A DNA stretch of 64,000 nt from NCBI RefSeq assembly GCF_038622445.1, contig NZ_CP152019.1:3322501-3386500 (forward strand), given 5' to 3'. The notes below the pieces were generated by a model, which was not told the DNA's origin, did not search any database, and saw only the letters and a program-made list of their open reading frames with translations. This DNA comes from Sporosarcina sp. FSL K6-1522 (lineage in GTDB: Bacteria > Bacillota > Bacilli > Bacillales_A > Planococcaceae). Of this stretch, positions 28,604 through 38,859 are shown in pieces. The translations under genes were made by a program, and so were the position numbers. The first letter of the stretch is position 1. Each line of letters opens with the position of its first letter.

Positions 28604-29626
28604 TCAACGATTGCCGAAAAGATCTTCCACTTCTTGCTTTTTCATGCGATTCATCAGCTGATCGACGGCTTTCTTCGGTGGAACGTTTTCAAATAGAATG
28701 GAGTACAGCGCTTCAGTAAGCGGCATAGAAACCTCGTGAAGTGTAGCGAGCTGATGTGCGGCTTTTGCCGTTCTAACACCTTCAATCACCATGCCCATCC
28801 CGGATACAACTTCTTCTAGGCTATTCCCTTTACCGAGCATGTTGCCTGCCTTCCAGTTGCGTGAGTGAACGCTTGTACAGGTAACGATGAGATCACCAAG
28901 ACCCGTTAAACCAGAAAACGTTAAAGGATTCGCCCCCATCTTGACACCTAGTCTTGAAATTTCAGCTAAGCCGCGTGTAATAAGAGCCGCTTTGGCATTA
29001 TCACCATATTCAAGACCATCTGAAATACCAGCAGCTAAAGCGATGACGTTTTTAAGTGCAGCCCCAATTTCCACACCGACGATATCATTATTGGTATAGA
29101 CACGGAAATAGTTATTCATAAAGAGATCCTGCACATACTCTGCTGCTTTCAAGTCAACAGAGGCAGCCGTCACCGTCGTTGGATGTCTCAATACGACTTC
29201 TTCTGCGTGACTAGGCCCCGAAAGCGCTACAATCGCATTCAGTTTTGTTGGTGCGAATTCTTCCGCAATCATTTCTGATATTCTTTTTAAGGAATCCGGT
29301 TCAATTCCTTTGGATACGTGAACAACAAGCTTTTGTTCAATTGCCATCGCATTTAGGTCCGCGCATACCCCGCGTATCCCTTTCGTTGGCACAGCGATGA
29401 TAATCGTCTCACCATGCATTGCAGCTTCCTCCAAGTTAGAGGTCGCTGTTAAGTTTTCGGGTAAAGAAATACCAGGTAAATATGCGTTGTTCGAATGGTT
29501 ATCATTAATTTCCGCAGACTGCTCAGGGCGTCTTGCCCACAGCAAACAGTCATGACCGTTTTCAGCAAGAACAAACGCAATCGCAGTTCCCCAGCTCCCC
29601 GCCCCAATAACCGTTACTTTTTTCAT
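28604..29626 (-). CDS. gpsA: NAD(P)-dependent glycerol-3-phosphate dehydrogenase
   Basis: GpsA makes sn-glycerol 3-phosphate from dihydroxyacetone phosphate for phospholipids. The Rossmann loop GAGSWGTA is at about 6-13. The catalytic lysine region [14 protein letters not shown] and the [15 protein letters not shown] motif are present. The ATG at 29626 gives 340 residues and is preferred over a GTG two codons upstream. Confidence 0.96.
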   Translation of the reverse strand: MKKVTVIGAGSWGTAIAFVLAENGHDCLLWARRPEQSAEINDNHSNNAYLPGISLPENLTATSNLEEAAMHGETIIIAVPTKGIRGVCADLNAMAIEQKLVVHVSKGIEPDSLKRISEMIAEEFAPTKLNAIVALSGPSHAEEVVLRHPTTVTAASVDLKAAEYVQDLFMNNYFRVYTNNDIVGVEIGAALKNVIALAAGISDGLEYGDNAKAALITRGLAEISRLGVKMGANPLTFSGLTGLGDLIVTCTSVHSRNWKAGNMLGKGNSLEEVVSGMGMVIEGVRTAKAAHQLATLHEVSMPLTEALYSILFENVPPKKAVDQLMNRMKKQEVEDLFGNR

Positions 29627-29649
29627 AATCACTCATCCTTTCTCCAAAA

Positions 29650-29832
29650 CACCAAACCATCACGCCTCAGCATCATTACGTCAACATCTGTGACATCTGC
29701 CGAAGACTAGCTTGAAGTAGCAGGGAGTTTGGACGCCTCCCTGATTTGTTTTGTATGTTCGCATTCATCTCGCCAACGAAGTAAAACAGAACGTAATTTT
29801 TCTCTTTTCATACCGGGAGATGAATGCGGCAT
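29650..29832. repeat. Degenerate family B repeat copy
   Basis: CATCACGCCTCAGCATCATTACG, a TGTGACATCTGCCGAAG block and GCATTCATCTCGCC...GGGAGATGAATGC (able to form a hairpin) correspond to parts of family B. It fills the gpsA-der gap. Non-coding. Confidence 0.55.
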
Positions 29833-29836
29833 CAAG

Positions 29837-31147
29837 TTAACTTCTTGCGCGTGTAATCAGCCTAATCGGTGTACCTTCAAAGCCAAATGCTTCGCGAAGG
29901 CGGTTTTGCAAAAAGCGCTCATAAGAGAAGTGCATTAGCTCAGGCTCATTGACAAATACAACGAATGTTGGTGGCTGAATCGCTACTTGTGTTGCGTAAT
30001 AAATGCGCAGGCGTTTGCCCTTATCAGACGGTGCAGGGTTTCTCGCAACCGCATCTTCAACCACTTCATTCAACACACTCGATTGAATGCGCAAAGCATG
30101 GTTTTCACTAATCATCGTAATTTTATCAAATAAGCTATGGACACGCTGTTTCGTTTTAGCCGAAACAAAAGCGATTGGTGCATAGTCAAGGAATTGGAAA
30201 TTATCTCGAATTTCTGCTGTCAGCTTATTCATCGTTTTATCGTCTTTTTCAACTGCATCCCATTTGTTGACGACGATCATAACACCTTTTCCTGCATCTT
30301 CTGCATAGCCGGCAATCCGCTTGTCCATTTCACGAATACCTTCTTCGCCATTAATAACGATTAGCACGACATCCGAACGGTCAATCGCCTTCAATGCACG
30401 AAGAACTGCATACTTCTCTACATTTTCATAGACTTTCCCTTTTTTACGCATACCAGCAGTATCGATAATTTTATACTTCTGTCCCTCATGTTCATAAGAG
30501 GTATCGATTGCATCTACTGTCGTACCCGCGATATTGCTCACAATGACTCGTTCCTCGCCTAAAAACGCATTGACGAGTGAAGATTTCCCCACGTTCGGAC
30601 GACCGATTAGTGAAAAACGAATCACATCGTCTTCAATCGGCTCCTCTCCCGGCTCTGGGAAGCTATTCGCAACCTCATCCAGCAAATCTCCAAGTCCTAA
30701 TCCGTGCGATCCTGAAACCGGGTAGGGATCGCCAAACCCAAGGGAATAGAAATCGTAAATCATATCCCGCATATCAGGGTTGTCCACTTTATTTACTGCG
30801 AGAACAACAGGTTTTTTCGTCTTGTATAAAATTTTCGCAACCTGCTCATCGGCATCTGTTACGCCTTCACGACCGTTGACAAGGAAAATAATAACATCCG
30901 CCTCGTCAATTGCAATTTCTGCTTGCAATCGTATCTGTTCGAGGAAAGGCTCATCGCCAATATCAATTCCCCCTGTATCGATCAGATTAAAATCATGTGT
31001 CAGCCAATCTGCTGAGCTATAAATCCTGTCTCGTGTTACTCCTGCAACATCTTCTACAATCGAAATACGTTCTCCAACGATTCGGTTAAATATTGTCGAT
31101 TTTCCGACGTTTGGCCTACCGACAATCGCCACTGTTGGTTTCGTCAT
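29837..31147 (-). CDS. der: Ribosome biogenesis GTPase Der (EngA)
   Basis: Der is the double-GTPase that assists 50S subunit assembly. Two complete G domains are visible: GRPNVGKST near residue 8 with DTGGID and NKVD, and GRPNVGKSS near residue 180 with DTAGMR and NKWD. A C-terminal KH-like domain follows. Three ATGs lie in tandem; the third gives [10 protein letters not shown] and 436 residues, the usual length. Confidence 0.97.
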   Translation of the reverse strand: MTKPTVAIVGRPNVGKSTIFNRIVGERISIVEDVAGVTRDRIYSSADWLTHDFNLIDTGGIDIGDEPFLEQIRLQAEIAIDEADVIIFLVNGREGVTDADEQVAKILYKTKKPVVLAVNKVDNPDMRDMIYDFYSLGFGDPYPVSGSHGLGLGDLLDEVANSFPEPGEEPIEDDVIRFSLIGRPNVGKSSLVNAFLGEERVIVSNIAGTTVDAIDTSYEHEGQKYKIIDTAGMRKKGKVYENVEKYAVLRALKAIDRSDVVLIVINGEEGIREMDKRIAGYAEDAGKGVMIVVNKWDAVEKDDKTMNKLTAEIRDNFQFLDYAPIAFVSAKTKQRVHSLFDKITMISENHALRIQSSVLNEVVEDAVARNPAPSDKGKRLRIYYATQVAIQPPTFVVFVNEPELMHFSYERFLQNRLREAFGFEGTPIRLITRARS

Positions 31148-31240
31148 CATCATACATCCTTCCAGCTTATCTTCTGCATATTATACACTAAAAAGCACAG
31201 GGCGCCCACCTAGACGCGGCAAACACCCTACGTCTGAACA

Positions 31241-31275
31241 CAAAAAAGAGGATGATGCTCGTAAAAGCATCATCC
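31241..31275 (-). terminator. Terminator after ypfD
   Basis: Stem GGATGATGCT (31250-31259) with AGCATCATCC (31266-31275), followed by TTTTTTG on the minus strand. Confidence 0.85.
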
Positions 31276-31330
31276 CCATGCAAGTACTCGTTCTTAAAGT
31301 TCACATCATCCACTTGAATGGCGTAAACGC

Positions 31331-32479
31331 TTATTCTGAAAACTTTTTAAGCTGATCGCCAATAACATCGCTTAACGAAAATCCAGATGCTTCTTCCGGC
31401 ATTTCATAATCTCCATAAGAAGTATTGCTGTCATCTTCTTTTTCAACCAAATCTTTAATGCTGAGAGATAGACGCTTCTCATCCGGATTCACATCCAGCA
31501 CTTTAACATTCACTTGTTGCCCCTCTTTTAGCACTTCATGTGGCGTGCCAATATGCTGATGGGAAATGCGTGAAATGTGAACAAGCCCTTCAACGCCCGG
31601 GAATACTTCTACAAATGCACCGTACGATACAAGGCGGCGAACCGTACCTTCTAATGTAGAGCCCACTGGCGCTTTGCTTTCTAGCCCTTCCCATGGCCCA
31701 GGTAACGTATCTTTAATGGACAATGAAATACGCTCAGCATCACGGTCAACAGACAATACTTTGACGTTTACTTTGTCGCCTTCTTTTAGCACATCCGACA
31801 CTTTCTCAACATGATCATGCGCCAATTGTGAAATATGAACCAGGCCATCAACACCGCCAATATCAACGAATGCGCCGAATGATGCAAGACGTTGAACCGT
31901 CCCTTCCAACACTTGGCCTTCTTTTAAGCTATCCATGATTTCTTCTTTTTTCGAAGATTTCTCTTCTTGAAGAACCGCACGGTGTGAAAGGATTAAGCGA
32001 TTTTTCTCTTTATCCATTTCAACAATTTTAAACGTCATCATACGCCCTTTATAATCATCAAATGATTCGACGAAATGATCTTCTACAAGTGAGGCCGGTA
32101 TAAATCCACGTACACCAAGGTCAACAACTAGTCCACCTTTGACAACATCTCTCACTTCTGTTTCAATTGTTACTTTGTTATTAAATTTCTCTTCAAGAGA
32201 ATCCCAAGCATCTTCCGCATCGACTTTCCGTTTCGAAAGAACATAAGTTTCCTCTTCAACCTTCATAATAATCAATTCAAGTTCGTCACCTTCAGCAACG
32301 GCATCTTCCGCCTTTTCAATGTGAAGGCTAGATAGTTCACTAATGGGGATCACACCATCGAACGGAGCGCCTGTAATTTCGACTGTTACCGATTTATCCT
32401 CGATTTTCGTCACTTTCCCAGTAACACGATCACCTTCGTTATAGCTGCCTACAGTTTCCAAATTCATCTCTTCAGTCAT
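31331..32479 (-). CDS. rpsA: 30S ribosomal protein S1 homolog (YpfD)
   Basis: A 382-residue protein with four S1 RNA-binding domains, centred near residues 15-85, 100-170, 185-255 and 270-340. Each contains a G-x-V-x4-FGAFV-type strand such as GTVQRLASFGAFVDIGG and GTVRRLVSYGAFVEVFPG. Bacillales S1 homologs have fewer domains than the six of E. coli. An acidic tail follows. It lies between plsC-like and der as in B. subtilis. Confidence 0.92.
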   Translation of the reverse strand: MTEEMNLETVGSYNEGDRVTGKVTKIEDKSVTVEITGAPFDGVIPISELSSLHIEKAEDAVAEGDELELIIMKVEEETYVLSKRKVDAEDAWDSLEEKFNNKVTIETEVRDVVKGGLVVDLGVRGFIPASLVEDHFVESFDDYKGRMMTFKIVEMDKEKNRLILSHRAVLQEEKSSKKEEIMDSLKEGQVLEGTVQRLASFGAFVDIGGVDGLVHISQLAHDHVEKVSDVLKEGDKVNVKVLSVDRDAERISLSIKDTLPGPWEGLESKAPVGSTLEGTVRRLVSYGAFVEVFPGVEGLVHISRISHQHIGTPHEVLKEGQQVNVKVLDVNPDEKRLSLSIKDLVEKEDDSNTSYGDYEMPEEASGFSLSDVIGDQLKKFSE

Positions 32480-32558
32480 ATGTAGTCCTCCTCCATAAAG
32501 AATCCTATCTTCTATATTATGCGAATCTATTCATAAAAACAAAAATTTACCCTTATTC

Positions 32559-33140
32559 TTAGCGATTTTGTTCAATAAGCTTACGAATTTCATTCATAAT
32601 CACGGCCGTTACCTCTTCAGAAGACGTTCTATTCTCACGATAAGGCGTAATATCGATAGGCTTACCATAGACCACTTTCAAGCGCTTGAACGGTTTGTAT
32701 GGACCGATAATTGCGCAAGGCATGACGACCGCTTCTCCTTTAAGCGCAAAAAAACCAGCGCCTGCAAGCCCTTCTCCTAATTCACCAGTCTTACTGCGCG
32801 TTCCTTCTGGAAATAAACCGACTACGTTGCCCGCCTTCAAATGTTTCAATGTATTTCGAAACGCCTCGCGATCACTCATCCCCCGCTTAACAGGATACGC
32901 TTTAATACTTGGCAAAATGGTTTTTAAAATCGGCACACTGAACAATTCCTCTTTCGCCATAAAATGAACGGGCCTTGGACAAGTAATACCTACAATCGGC
33001 GGATCTAAATTATCAATATGATTGGCACAAAGTAGCACGCCGCCTTCTTTCGGAAAATTTTCTTTCCCAATCACTTTGATGCGATGAAGTGGATAAAAAG
33101 CCACACTGCAGAGAAACTTACCTAGTGGGTATAGATTCAT
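32559..33140 (-). CDS. plsC: 1-acyl-sn-glycerol-3-phosphate acyltransferase (PlsC family)
   Basis: A 193-residue acyltransferase of phospholipid synthesis. The catalytic HxxxxD motif is NHIDNLD with H41 and D46, and the acceptor-binding FPEGTRSK motif is near residue 115. An N-terminal hydrophobic stretch anchors it to the membrane. Its ATG overlaps the cmk stop as ATGA. Exact lysophospholipid preference cannot be seen. Confidence 0.92.
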   Translation of the reverse strand: MNLYPLGKFLCSVAFYPLHRIKVIGKENFPKEGGVLLCANHIDNLDPPIVGITCPRPVHFMAKEELFSVPILKTILPSIKAYPVKRGMSDREAFRNTLKHLKAGNVVGLFPEGTRSKTGELGEGLAGAGFFALKGEAVVMPCAIIGPYKPFKRLKVVYGKPIDITPYRENRTSSEEVTAVIMNEIRKLIEQNR

Positions 33141-33814
33141 ATATGTGCCCTCTCTTCAGCAAGTTTACTAATCTCTCTTGCAACCTCCTCGATTGTCATC
33201 GAAGTCGTGTCAATTACAATTGCGTCTTCCGCTTGCTTTAACGGGGAGACTACTCTTTCACTATCCGCTCTGTCACGCTCACTAATTTCAGCCGCCAATT
33301 GTTCGAGTGGTGTCGCCATCCCACGTTTCTCATTCTCAAGGTAGCGACGCATTGCACGCTCTTCTACCGATGCCGTCATAAAGATTTTAAGCTCAGCATT
33401 TGGCAGTACAGCAGTTCCGATATCTCGTCCGTCCATAACAACTCCCGTACCTTCAGCGAGCTGTTGCTGTTTTTCAACCATTAGTGCCCGAACACCCGAA
33501 TGCACCGCAACCGCCGAGACGTGCGCTGTTACTTGTTGCGAACGAATTTCTTCAGAAACATCTACATCATCGACAATCACTTTTTGCCCTTTAGCGGATG
33601 GTAATAATACGATTGCCGTATCTCGCAACAAAGCAGTCAGTTTGTCCCCGTCATTAGTATCTATGTTCTGAACTAACGCCTTATGCGTAAGTGCGCGATA
33701 CATCGCGCCCGTATCAATATACGTATAGCCCAATTTCTCAGCTGTCATTTTAGCAATTGTACTTTTTCCCGCTGCTGCAGGTCCGTCTATTGCAATTTTT
33801 AATTCTTTATACAT
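33137..33814 (-). CDS. cmk: Cytidylate kinase
   Basis: Cmk phosphorylates CMP and dCMP. The P-loop GPAAAGKST is at 11-19; the IDTGAMYRALT segment and the DGRDIGTAVLPNA motif are present. The second ATG (33814) has better spacing from GGGG than the first (33820), giving 225 residues. It forms an operon with the plsC-like gene. Confidence 0.96.
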   Translation of the reverse strand: MYKELKIAIDGPAAAGKSTIAKMTAEKLGYTYIDTGAMYRALTHKALVQNIDTNDGDKLTALLRDTAIVLLPSAKGQKVIVDDVDVSEEIRSQQVTAHVSAVAVHSGVRALMVEKQQQLAEGTGVVMDGRDIGTAVLPNAELKIFMTASVEERAMRRYLENEKRGMATPLEQLAAEISERDRADSERVVSPLKQAEDAIVIDTTSMTIEEVAREISKLAEERAHI

Positions 33815-33861
33815 GTTCATCTACCCCCGTAGTCAATTCGACCATATTGTAACATATCGAA

Positions 33862-33892
33862 AAAGGAAAAGTCCCATTTGCACAGACTTCTC
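33862..33892 (-). terminator. Probable terminator after the PilZ gene
   Basis: GAAAAGTC (33866-33873) can pair with GACTTCTC (33885-33892) with one G-T pair, followed by CTTTTTC on the minus strand. Confidence 0.6.
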
Positions 33893-33905
33893 CCTTATTC
33901 GATTG

Positions 33906-34547
33906 CTATTTTGTATTACGCATTTTTAGTTGTCGCTCGAAACAAAAGCGAACAATGTACTGCGCATTGACCGGCTCAATGTTCTCAAATTGTAACGAAG
34001 CGATTTTCCGCCCTTCCTTCTCCCAAATGCGAATGACACGTCCAGATACTTTAATGTATTTAATTTCTTTATTCATAAATGGGAGAACAATTGTCAGAGC
34101 TACTTGATCTTCAGGACCAAACGAGACTTTGTCCGGTACATTTAATGCCACACCACCCGCACTAATATCTTCCGCTACTAACTGAGTAAATACCCCGTCC
34201 TTTTCAACCGCAATGTCTATTGCCGTTTCAACCCGAACGAACTCACGTCGCTGAATTTTAATGAGCTGATCGTCTCCGGGATATGTTAATTTCAGCATCG
34301 GAATGCCTTGGTTTAATCTGCCATTCACTTCTGTTCGGAAAGCATATGACATTTTTAAATGATCTATAAATGTCACAATCAGTTGTGTCCCATCAAGAAA
34401 AAAGGCAGACTTCCCCGAATTGATTTGCGTTGGATAATCAATCATCACGAAATTTTCGCCGATATCCACTACTTTGCTTTTATATTTTTCGCCGCCTTCG
34501 GTAAAGTCTTTGTCAATGACAAGGACTGTCCCAATTGAAAGTAACAT
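33906..34547 (-). CDS. ypfA: Cyclic-di-GMP-binding PilZ protein (YpfA/MotI-like)
   Basis: A 213-residue protein with an N-terminal YcgR-like domain and a C-terminal PilZ domain. The c-di-GMP motif is complete: RREFVR near residue 101 and DISAGGVAL near residue 134. The B. subtilis ortholog YpfA (MotI/DgrA) brakes the flagellar motor; that role is inferred here. It lies between ypeB and cmk. Confidence 0.9.
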   Translation of the reverse strand: MLLSIGTVLVIDKDFTEGGEKYKSKVVDIGENFVMIDYPTQINSGKSAFFLDGTQLIVTFIDHLKMSYAFRTEVNGRLNQGIPMLKLTYPGDDQLIKIQRREFVRVETAIDIAVEKDGVFTQLVAEDISAGGVALNVPDKVSFGPEDQVALTIVLPFMNKEIKYIKVSGRVIRIWEKEGRKIASLQFENIEPVNAQYIVRFCFERQLKMRNTK

Positions 34548-34629
34548 AGCTAAGCACCCGCCATCCTAATGTCTTATTACCCATTATGTCATGACGGGAT
34601 GAAAATTCCAATGCCAGATTATGATTCCG

Positions 34630-35946
34630 TTATTGAAGCCTTTCAGTTTTAATCACTTCGGCGGTTTCTGTATCCACAATTACTGCATAAGTACCGGCTT
34701 GACCGTTTTCACCCATCGTCACCGTCAAATAATGCGACAGTCGTTGCTCAAGTCGATCATTTTCCACATAGGCAAGCTCTTCCTTCATAACTGTAACACC
34801 TGAATGGAAAAAGGTGGTCCAATCGATTTTCATAATCGGTTGTTGTGCCGTCTTCTCTTTTCGTATATATTCAGAAGCATCAAGCCCAACAATTCCACCA
34901 TTATCCTTTGCCACCTTGAGATGAATAACATCCGAAAATACTTTCGCCTTATATTCAGGCTCTACTCTGACATAAACAAAATGCCATGCAGTACTATTCT
35001 CTCGGGATTCTTCATAGACCAAATCCTTATAACCCGCATCTTTTAAAAACGTCTCTGCCTTCTTTTGAATTTCTTCAAATGGCAGACTTTCTTTTCCAAA
35101 CGGCCTTTCTGACAAAAACGATAGAACATGGCCTCCTTTCTCAGTTACATCGATGTAGCCAATCGATTGATTTTCAGCAAAACGGATGTGGTAAAACGGA
35201 TAAGGTGAGCCTGGTTTACTCATTTCAACACCAACAATTTCGTTTGATACATGTGGAAACAGCTGCTTAAAACGCTCTACAGCTTCATCACGTGTTACTT
35301 TTTGGTCTTGCATATCTCGTAATTCTTTTTTCTTCATTGAATCTGATTCACTTGCGGTTAATGGAAAATCACTTTCTGTATATTGTTTAACAGCTGTTGC
35401 CATGCCAGCCCAATCATGTCCAGCATCCGCAGTATTTAACCTGTTGCGCCACTCATCCATTGAAAGCCTGCCGTTGACCATACCAACGGTTGCCATTTCC
35501 CATTCATCTGCCATAACCTCAAGATTTTTTGATGCTTGCGCCATTACTTGATGAAATTCCTTTTGATCTGTAGCACGACTCGTTTCTTTCGCATAATTAC
35601 CGAGGCGACCTAAGTAATTTGTCCAAGAAGTTGCAAAGCTTTGATCCAGCGGTAAAGAGGCAACCGAATTTTTTATATCCGAAGAGAGACGCCAAATATC
35701 TTCACGCGCTTTTTCCGAGCCGTCCGCTTCATTAAATAATAGCGTCTTTTTTACAGCTGTATCTAATTCGTCAAGTTTCTCCGAGGCGTCTGCCATCTTA
35801 TTCGCATATTGTCCACTTAGCGCTAACGACAGCTGGTCATTTTCAGCCGATTTTCCAACTGTAAACACGGTCAATACAACAAATGCATAGGTCACAACAA
35901 ATAACATTTTTTTCATATAGGAGCAAAAGTTTATCGGGATATTCAT
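34630..35946 (-). CDS. ypeB: Spore germination protein YpeB
   Basis: YpeB is needed to stabilise and localise the cortex-lytic enzyme SleB in the spore. The protein has an N-terminal membrane anchor (MLFVVTYAFVVLTVFTVG), a long helical region with DIWRLSSDIKNSVASLPL, and C-terminal PepSY-like repeats (about 230-430). Length is 438 residues. A GGAGG lies only two bases before the ATG at 35946, so the real start may be the ATG ten codons in. It follows sleB in the usual sleB-ypeB operon. Confidence 0.93.
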   Translation of the reverse strand: MNIPINFCSYMKKMLFVVTYAFVVLTVFTVGKSAENDQLSLALSGQYANKMADASEKLDELDTAVKKTLLFNEADGSEKAREDIWRLSSDIKNSVASLPLDQSFATSWTNYLGRLGNYAKETSRATDQKEFHQVMAQASKNLEVMADEWEMATVGMVNGRLSMDEWRNRLNTADAGHDWAGMATAVKQYTESDFPLTASESDSMKKKELRDMQDQKVTRDEAVERFKQLFPHVSNEIVGVEMSKPGSPYPFYHIRFAENQSIGYIDVTEKGGHVLSFLSERPFGKESLPFEEIQKKAETFLKDAGYKDLVYEESRENSTAWHFVYVRVEPEYKAKVFSDVIHLKVAKDNGGIVGLDASEYIRKEKTAQQPIMKIDWTTFFHSGVTVMKEELAYVENDRLEQRLSHYLTVTMGENGQAGTYAVIVDTETAEVIKTERLQ

Positions 35947-36007
35947 GTCCTCCGAAAACTTTCACCTGTCCTCCTCCCATCGCTTGATTTTCACGTCCAT
36001 CCACTCG

Positions 36008-36802
36008 TTAACTACAAAAAATATGCAGACCAATTTTCTTAATTTGCGGTCGTGACCATATCCATTTGCTCGTTGCTGTAATCGGGTTAAAATAATAAAT
36101 CGCATTTTCAGATGGATCCCAACCGTTAATAGCATCTAGAACAGCCTCTTTCGCCCGTTCATTCGGCTCTAGCCAAATTTGACCATCATCTACTGCCGTA
36201 AATGCACCTGGTTGAAAAATAACCCCACCTACTGAATCTGGAAAATCTGCGTGCTCAATACGGTTCAAGATTACCGCTGCGACTGCAACTTGACCTTCGT
36301 ACGGTTCTCCCCTTGCCTCACCATAAACCGCGTTTGCAAGTAGCTTAAGATCCTGTTCTGAGTATTTAGAAGGTAATTGGACATTTTCTTGTTTCCCTCC
36401 ACTTCCCCCTCCTGACGTCACTTGATTGGCAAGAGGTTTACCTCCAAAGTGTGTGAACTTATTACCTTTCTTCAAATTGTCTTTGACAAATTTCTCATCA
36501 TACTTCGAAGCATCTGCCAACTTTTTCTTCGTATTGGCACCTGCAATGCCGTCTACAGGTAGCCCATACTTCTCTTGAAAATTACGCAATGCCCAATAGG
36601 TACCGTACCCAAATTTCCCGTCAATTGTACCCGTATAGTAGCCGATATACTGGAGCCTTGCTTGCAATTCAATTACATCATCACCAGAAGCACCTCTCGC
36701 GATATTCTGCGCACTAAACGCTGAAATTTGAACGGGAGAGGTTACATACGCACAACTAAGAAGAAGTACAACCGCCAGCATGCGGATGATTATTTTTTTC
36801 AA
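36008..36802 (-). CDS. sleB: Spore cortex-lytic enzyme SleB
   Basis: SleB is a lytic transglycosylase that degrades muramic-lactam cortex during germination. It has a signal peptide (about 1-30), a peptidoglycan-binding domain (about 38-95, ARGASGDDVIELQARLQYIG) and a C-terminal hydrolase domain (about 155-264) with YGEARGEPYEGQVAVAAVI and IWSRPQIKKIGLHIFC. Length is 264 residues, shorter than the about 305 of B. subtilis mainly in the linker. The upstream gene is prsW, as in B. subtilis. Confidence 0.95.
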   Translation of the reverse strand: MKKIIIRMLAVVLLLSCAYVTSPVQISAFSAQNIARGASGDDVIELQARLQYIGYYTGTIDGKFGYGTYWALRNFQEKYGLPVDGIAGANTKKKLADASKYDEKFVKDNLKKGNKFTHFGGKPLANQVTSGGGSGGKQENVQLPSKYSEQDLKLLANAVYGEARGEPYEGQVAVAAVILNRIEHADFPDSVGGVIFQPGAFTAVDDGQIWLEPNERAKEAVLDAINGWDPSENAIYYFNPITATSKWIWSRPQIKKIGLHIFCS

Positions 36803-36852
36803 ATTCCTACCTCCTTTTCTTTCAGTTTGTCCAAACTATGAGATTTTATTAT

Positions 36853-36990
36853 AAAAATCAATTACGCTGAAGCGGAATTGCGTCCAGATTTTTTCGAGCA
36901 AGCTCGAAAAGTTCCTCTGAAAATCTGCGACATCCGCCGTAGGCTCTATTTTTATTCAGCAGGTATTAGAATACCCGCTGAATAAAAATA
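36853..36990. repeat. Family B repeat, short copy
   Basis: ACGCTGAAGCGGAATTGCG, TTTTTTCGAGCAAGCTCGAAAAG and GACATCCGCCGTAGGCT match family B. The right part is a long hairpin, TTTTTATTCAGC...GCTGAATAAAAA (36948-36989). It lies between prsW and sleB. Confidence 0.75.
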
Positions 36991-37019
36991 AAAATGACTC
37001 GGCATGTGCCGAATCATTT
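36990..37019 (-). terminator. Terminator overlapping the prsW stop codon
   Basis: AAAATGACTCGGCA / TGCCGAATCATTTT, a 14-base stem with one mismatch and a 2-base loop, followed by T-rich sequence on the minus strand; it includes the prsW TGA. Confidence 0.8.
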
Positions 37020-37697
37020 TGTGTTTACCTGCGCCTTGCGTCTAAATTGCTGCATCGCGAACATATGTGCACGTTTCACCCGCGTCAACCCGAACCACCA
37101 TAGGAACAGCATGAATGGAACGATTAAGTACAACCATAAATCATGAACAGTCAGAATACCATTATAGACAAAGTGCAAGCTATACGGAGCAAGAAATGCT
37201 AAAAATAAGTACTTATTAATATGGGATTCTACCGCAAACTTCGCACGACCAAAATAATAGCCCATGACAACCCCAAATAACGCATGACTCGAAACAGGTA
37301 GTAAAGCACGGAGAAATGCCGTATCTGTACCAAACGCCAACAGATAAATAATATTTTCAACTGTCGCAAAACCAAGCGAAACACTTGCCCCATATAAAAT
37401 CCCGTCATAAGCATCTTCAAATTCAACATGCCGATAAATAGCAATCAGCAAAATCAACCACTTAAAAAATTCCTCAAGTCCACTCGTAAAAATAACATCG
37501 CGAAAAAAAACCGTCGTAAAAATATTTTCCTCTTCAAATACATGTTGAATAAACAAAATCGGGAACGTCATGATCGCCCCGTATAGAAATGTATGAAATA
37601 ATGTACGTGTCGGTTCCTTAGCAATTTGTTTTCTCAAATAAAAATAACTGAAAAGCGCCAATCCTGGCGCAATCGCTATCGTCAGCAATATAAACAT
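37014..37697 (-). CDS. prsW: Intramembrane protease PrsW
   Basis: PrsW is a glutamic-type membrane protease; in B. subtilis it makes the site-1 cut in the anti-sigma factor RsiW. Seven or eight hydrophobic helices are visible, with the family motif EEFFKW and the conserved ATVENIIYL and PVSSHALFG segments. The ATG at 37697 follows GAGGTG by six bases and gives 227 residues; the open frame continues eight codons upstream. Its substrate here is not known; an RsiX is encoded nearby, but RsiX is not an established PrsW target. Confidence 0.92.
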   Translation of the reverse strand: MFILLTIAIAPGLALFSYFYLRKQIAKEPTRTLFHTFLYGAIMTFPILFIQHVFEEENIFTTVFFRDVIFTSGLEEFFKWLILLIAIYRHVEFEDAYDGILYGASVSLGFATVENIIYLLAFGTDTAFLRALLPVSSHALFGVVMGYYFGRAKFAVESHINKYLFLAFLAPYSLHFVYNGILTVHDLWLYLIVPFMLFLWWFGLTRVKRAHMFAMQQFRRKAQVNTK

Positions 37698-37830
37698 AGA
37701 TGGCACCTCATTCCGCACCATTATACCATGAATTCCCTTGAAAAAGGAGGAAGCAATTTGAAGAAAAACATTTTATTCCTTCATAGCGAAGCAACCATTT
37801 CCATACGTGTGGGGTCATGACCAACTTACC

Positions 37831-37876
37831 AAAAAGGCTACACCTCCAACCCAAATATGGTTGTGGCGTAGCCTTT
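37831..37876 (-). terminator. Terminator after ypdA
   Basis: AAAGGCTAC ... GTAGCCTTT with an inner AACC/GGTT pairing; T run on the minus strand; directly after the ypdA stop. Confidence 0.85.
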
Positions 37877-37878
37877 CG

Positions 37879-38853
37879 TTATTTTATAACTGCTCGCTTT
37901 GCTTTCATAGCGTTCGCGATCATGCCGCCATGAAATTTTCCATTTTCAATGAAAATCTCATTGGCATTATTCCCGGCAGCAATCACACCTGCAATATATA
38001 ATCCCTCTACATTCGTTTCCATAGTCGCTTCATCAAAAGTAGGACGTCCGCTGTCAGCATCTGTTGTAATGCCTATGCTTTTTAAGAAGCTATAGTCAGG
38101 ATGGTAGCCAATCATCGCAAAGACATAGTCATTGGCAAGCTCAAACGCTTCCCCTGCTTTGTCAATCGTAACCGTTGTTTCTGTAATCTTTGTGACTGCA
38201 GCATTGAAATGCATGTCGATAACGCCATTACGAACCAGACTATCAAACCCAGGCAAAATCCAAGGTTTTACACTCGGTGAATAATCCGCACCACGATAGA
38301 CGACTGTTACAGAAGCACCTGCGCGCTCTAATTCAAGTGCAGCGTCAACGGCCGAGTTCTTGCCGCCGATGACAACGACTTTTTTTCTAAAGTATGGATG
38401 CGCTTCTTTAAAATAATGAAATACGTTGGACAAGTTTTCGCCTTCAACACCGAGTTGATTCGGATTATCATAGTAACCAGTCGCAATGATAACATTCTCT
38501 GCAACATACTCGGCTTTATCCGATACGATACGAAAACCTGCACTTTCCTTTGTCACCGTTTCCACTGTCTCGTAACTATTGATTGGAATTCCTTTTAACT
38601 CCGCAACTTTCCGATAATAGACCAGTGCATCATTACGTTTTGGCCTATCAATTGCCGTGATAAACGGAATATCCCCAATCGATAGCTTGATACTCGTACT
38701 GAAAAACGTTTGATGCGTCGGATAATTATAAATCGAGTTCACAATATTGCCTTTTTCAATCACGAGTACTTCAAATCCTGCTTCTTGTAATTCAATAGCA
38801 GCAGATAGCCCACACGGACCTCCGCCGACAATAATGGCATCTTTTCTTATCAT
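37879..38853 (-). CDS. ypdA: Bacilliredoxin/bacillithiol disulfide reductase YpdA (Bdr)
   Basis: An FAD- and NADPH-binding thioredoxin-reductase-like protein of 324 residues that reduces bacillithiol disulfide. The FAD loop GGGPCGLSAA is at 10-19, the NADPH loop VVIGGKNSAVDAALE is near residue 163, and NANEIFIENGKFHGG is near the end. There is no CxxC redox pair, as expected for this family. It connects functionally with bshA at 4.1 kb. Confidence 0.93.
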   Translation of the reverse strand: MIRKDAIIVGGGPCGLSAAIELQEAGFEVLVIEKGNIVNSIYNYPTHQTFFSTSIKLSIGDIPFITAIDRPKRNDALVYYRKVAELKGIPINSYETVETVTKESAGFRIVSDKAEYVAENVIIATGYYDNPNQLGVEGENLSNVFHYFKEAHPYFRKKVVVIGGKNSAVDAALELERAGASVTVVYRGADYSPSVKPWILPGFDSLVRNGVIDMHFNAAVTKITETTVTIDKAGEAFELANDYVFAMIGYHPDYSFLKSIGITTDADSGRPTFDEATMETNVEGLYIAGVIAAGNNANEIFIENGKFHGGMIANAMKAKRAVIK

Positions 38854-38859
38854 TTTCCC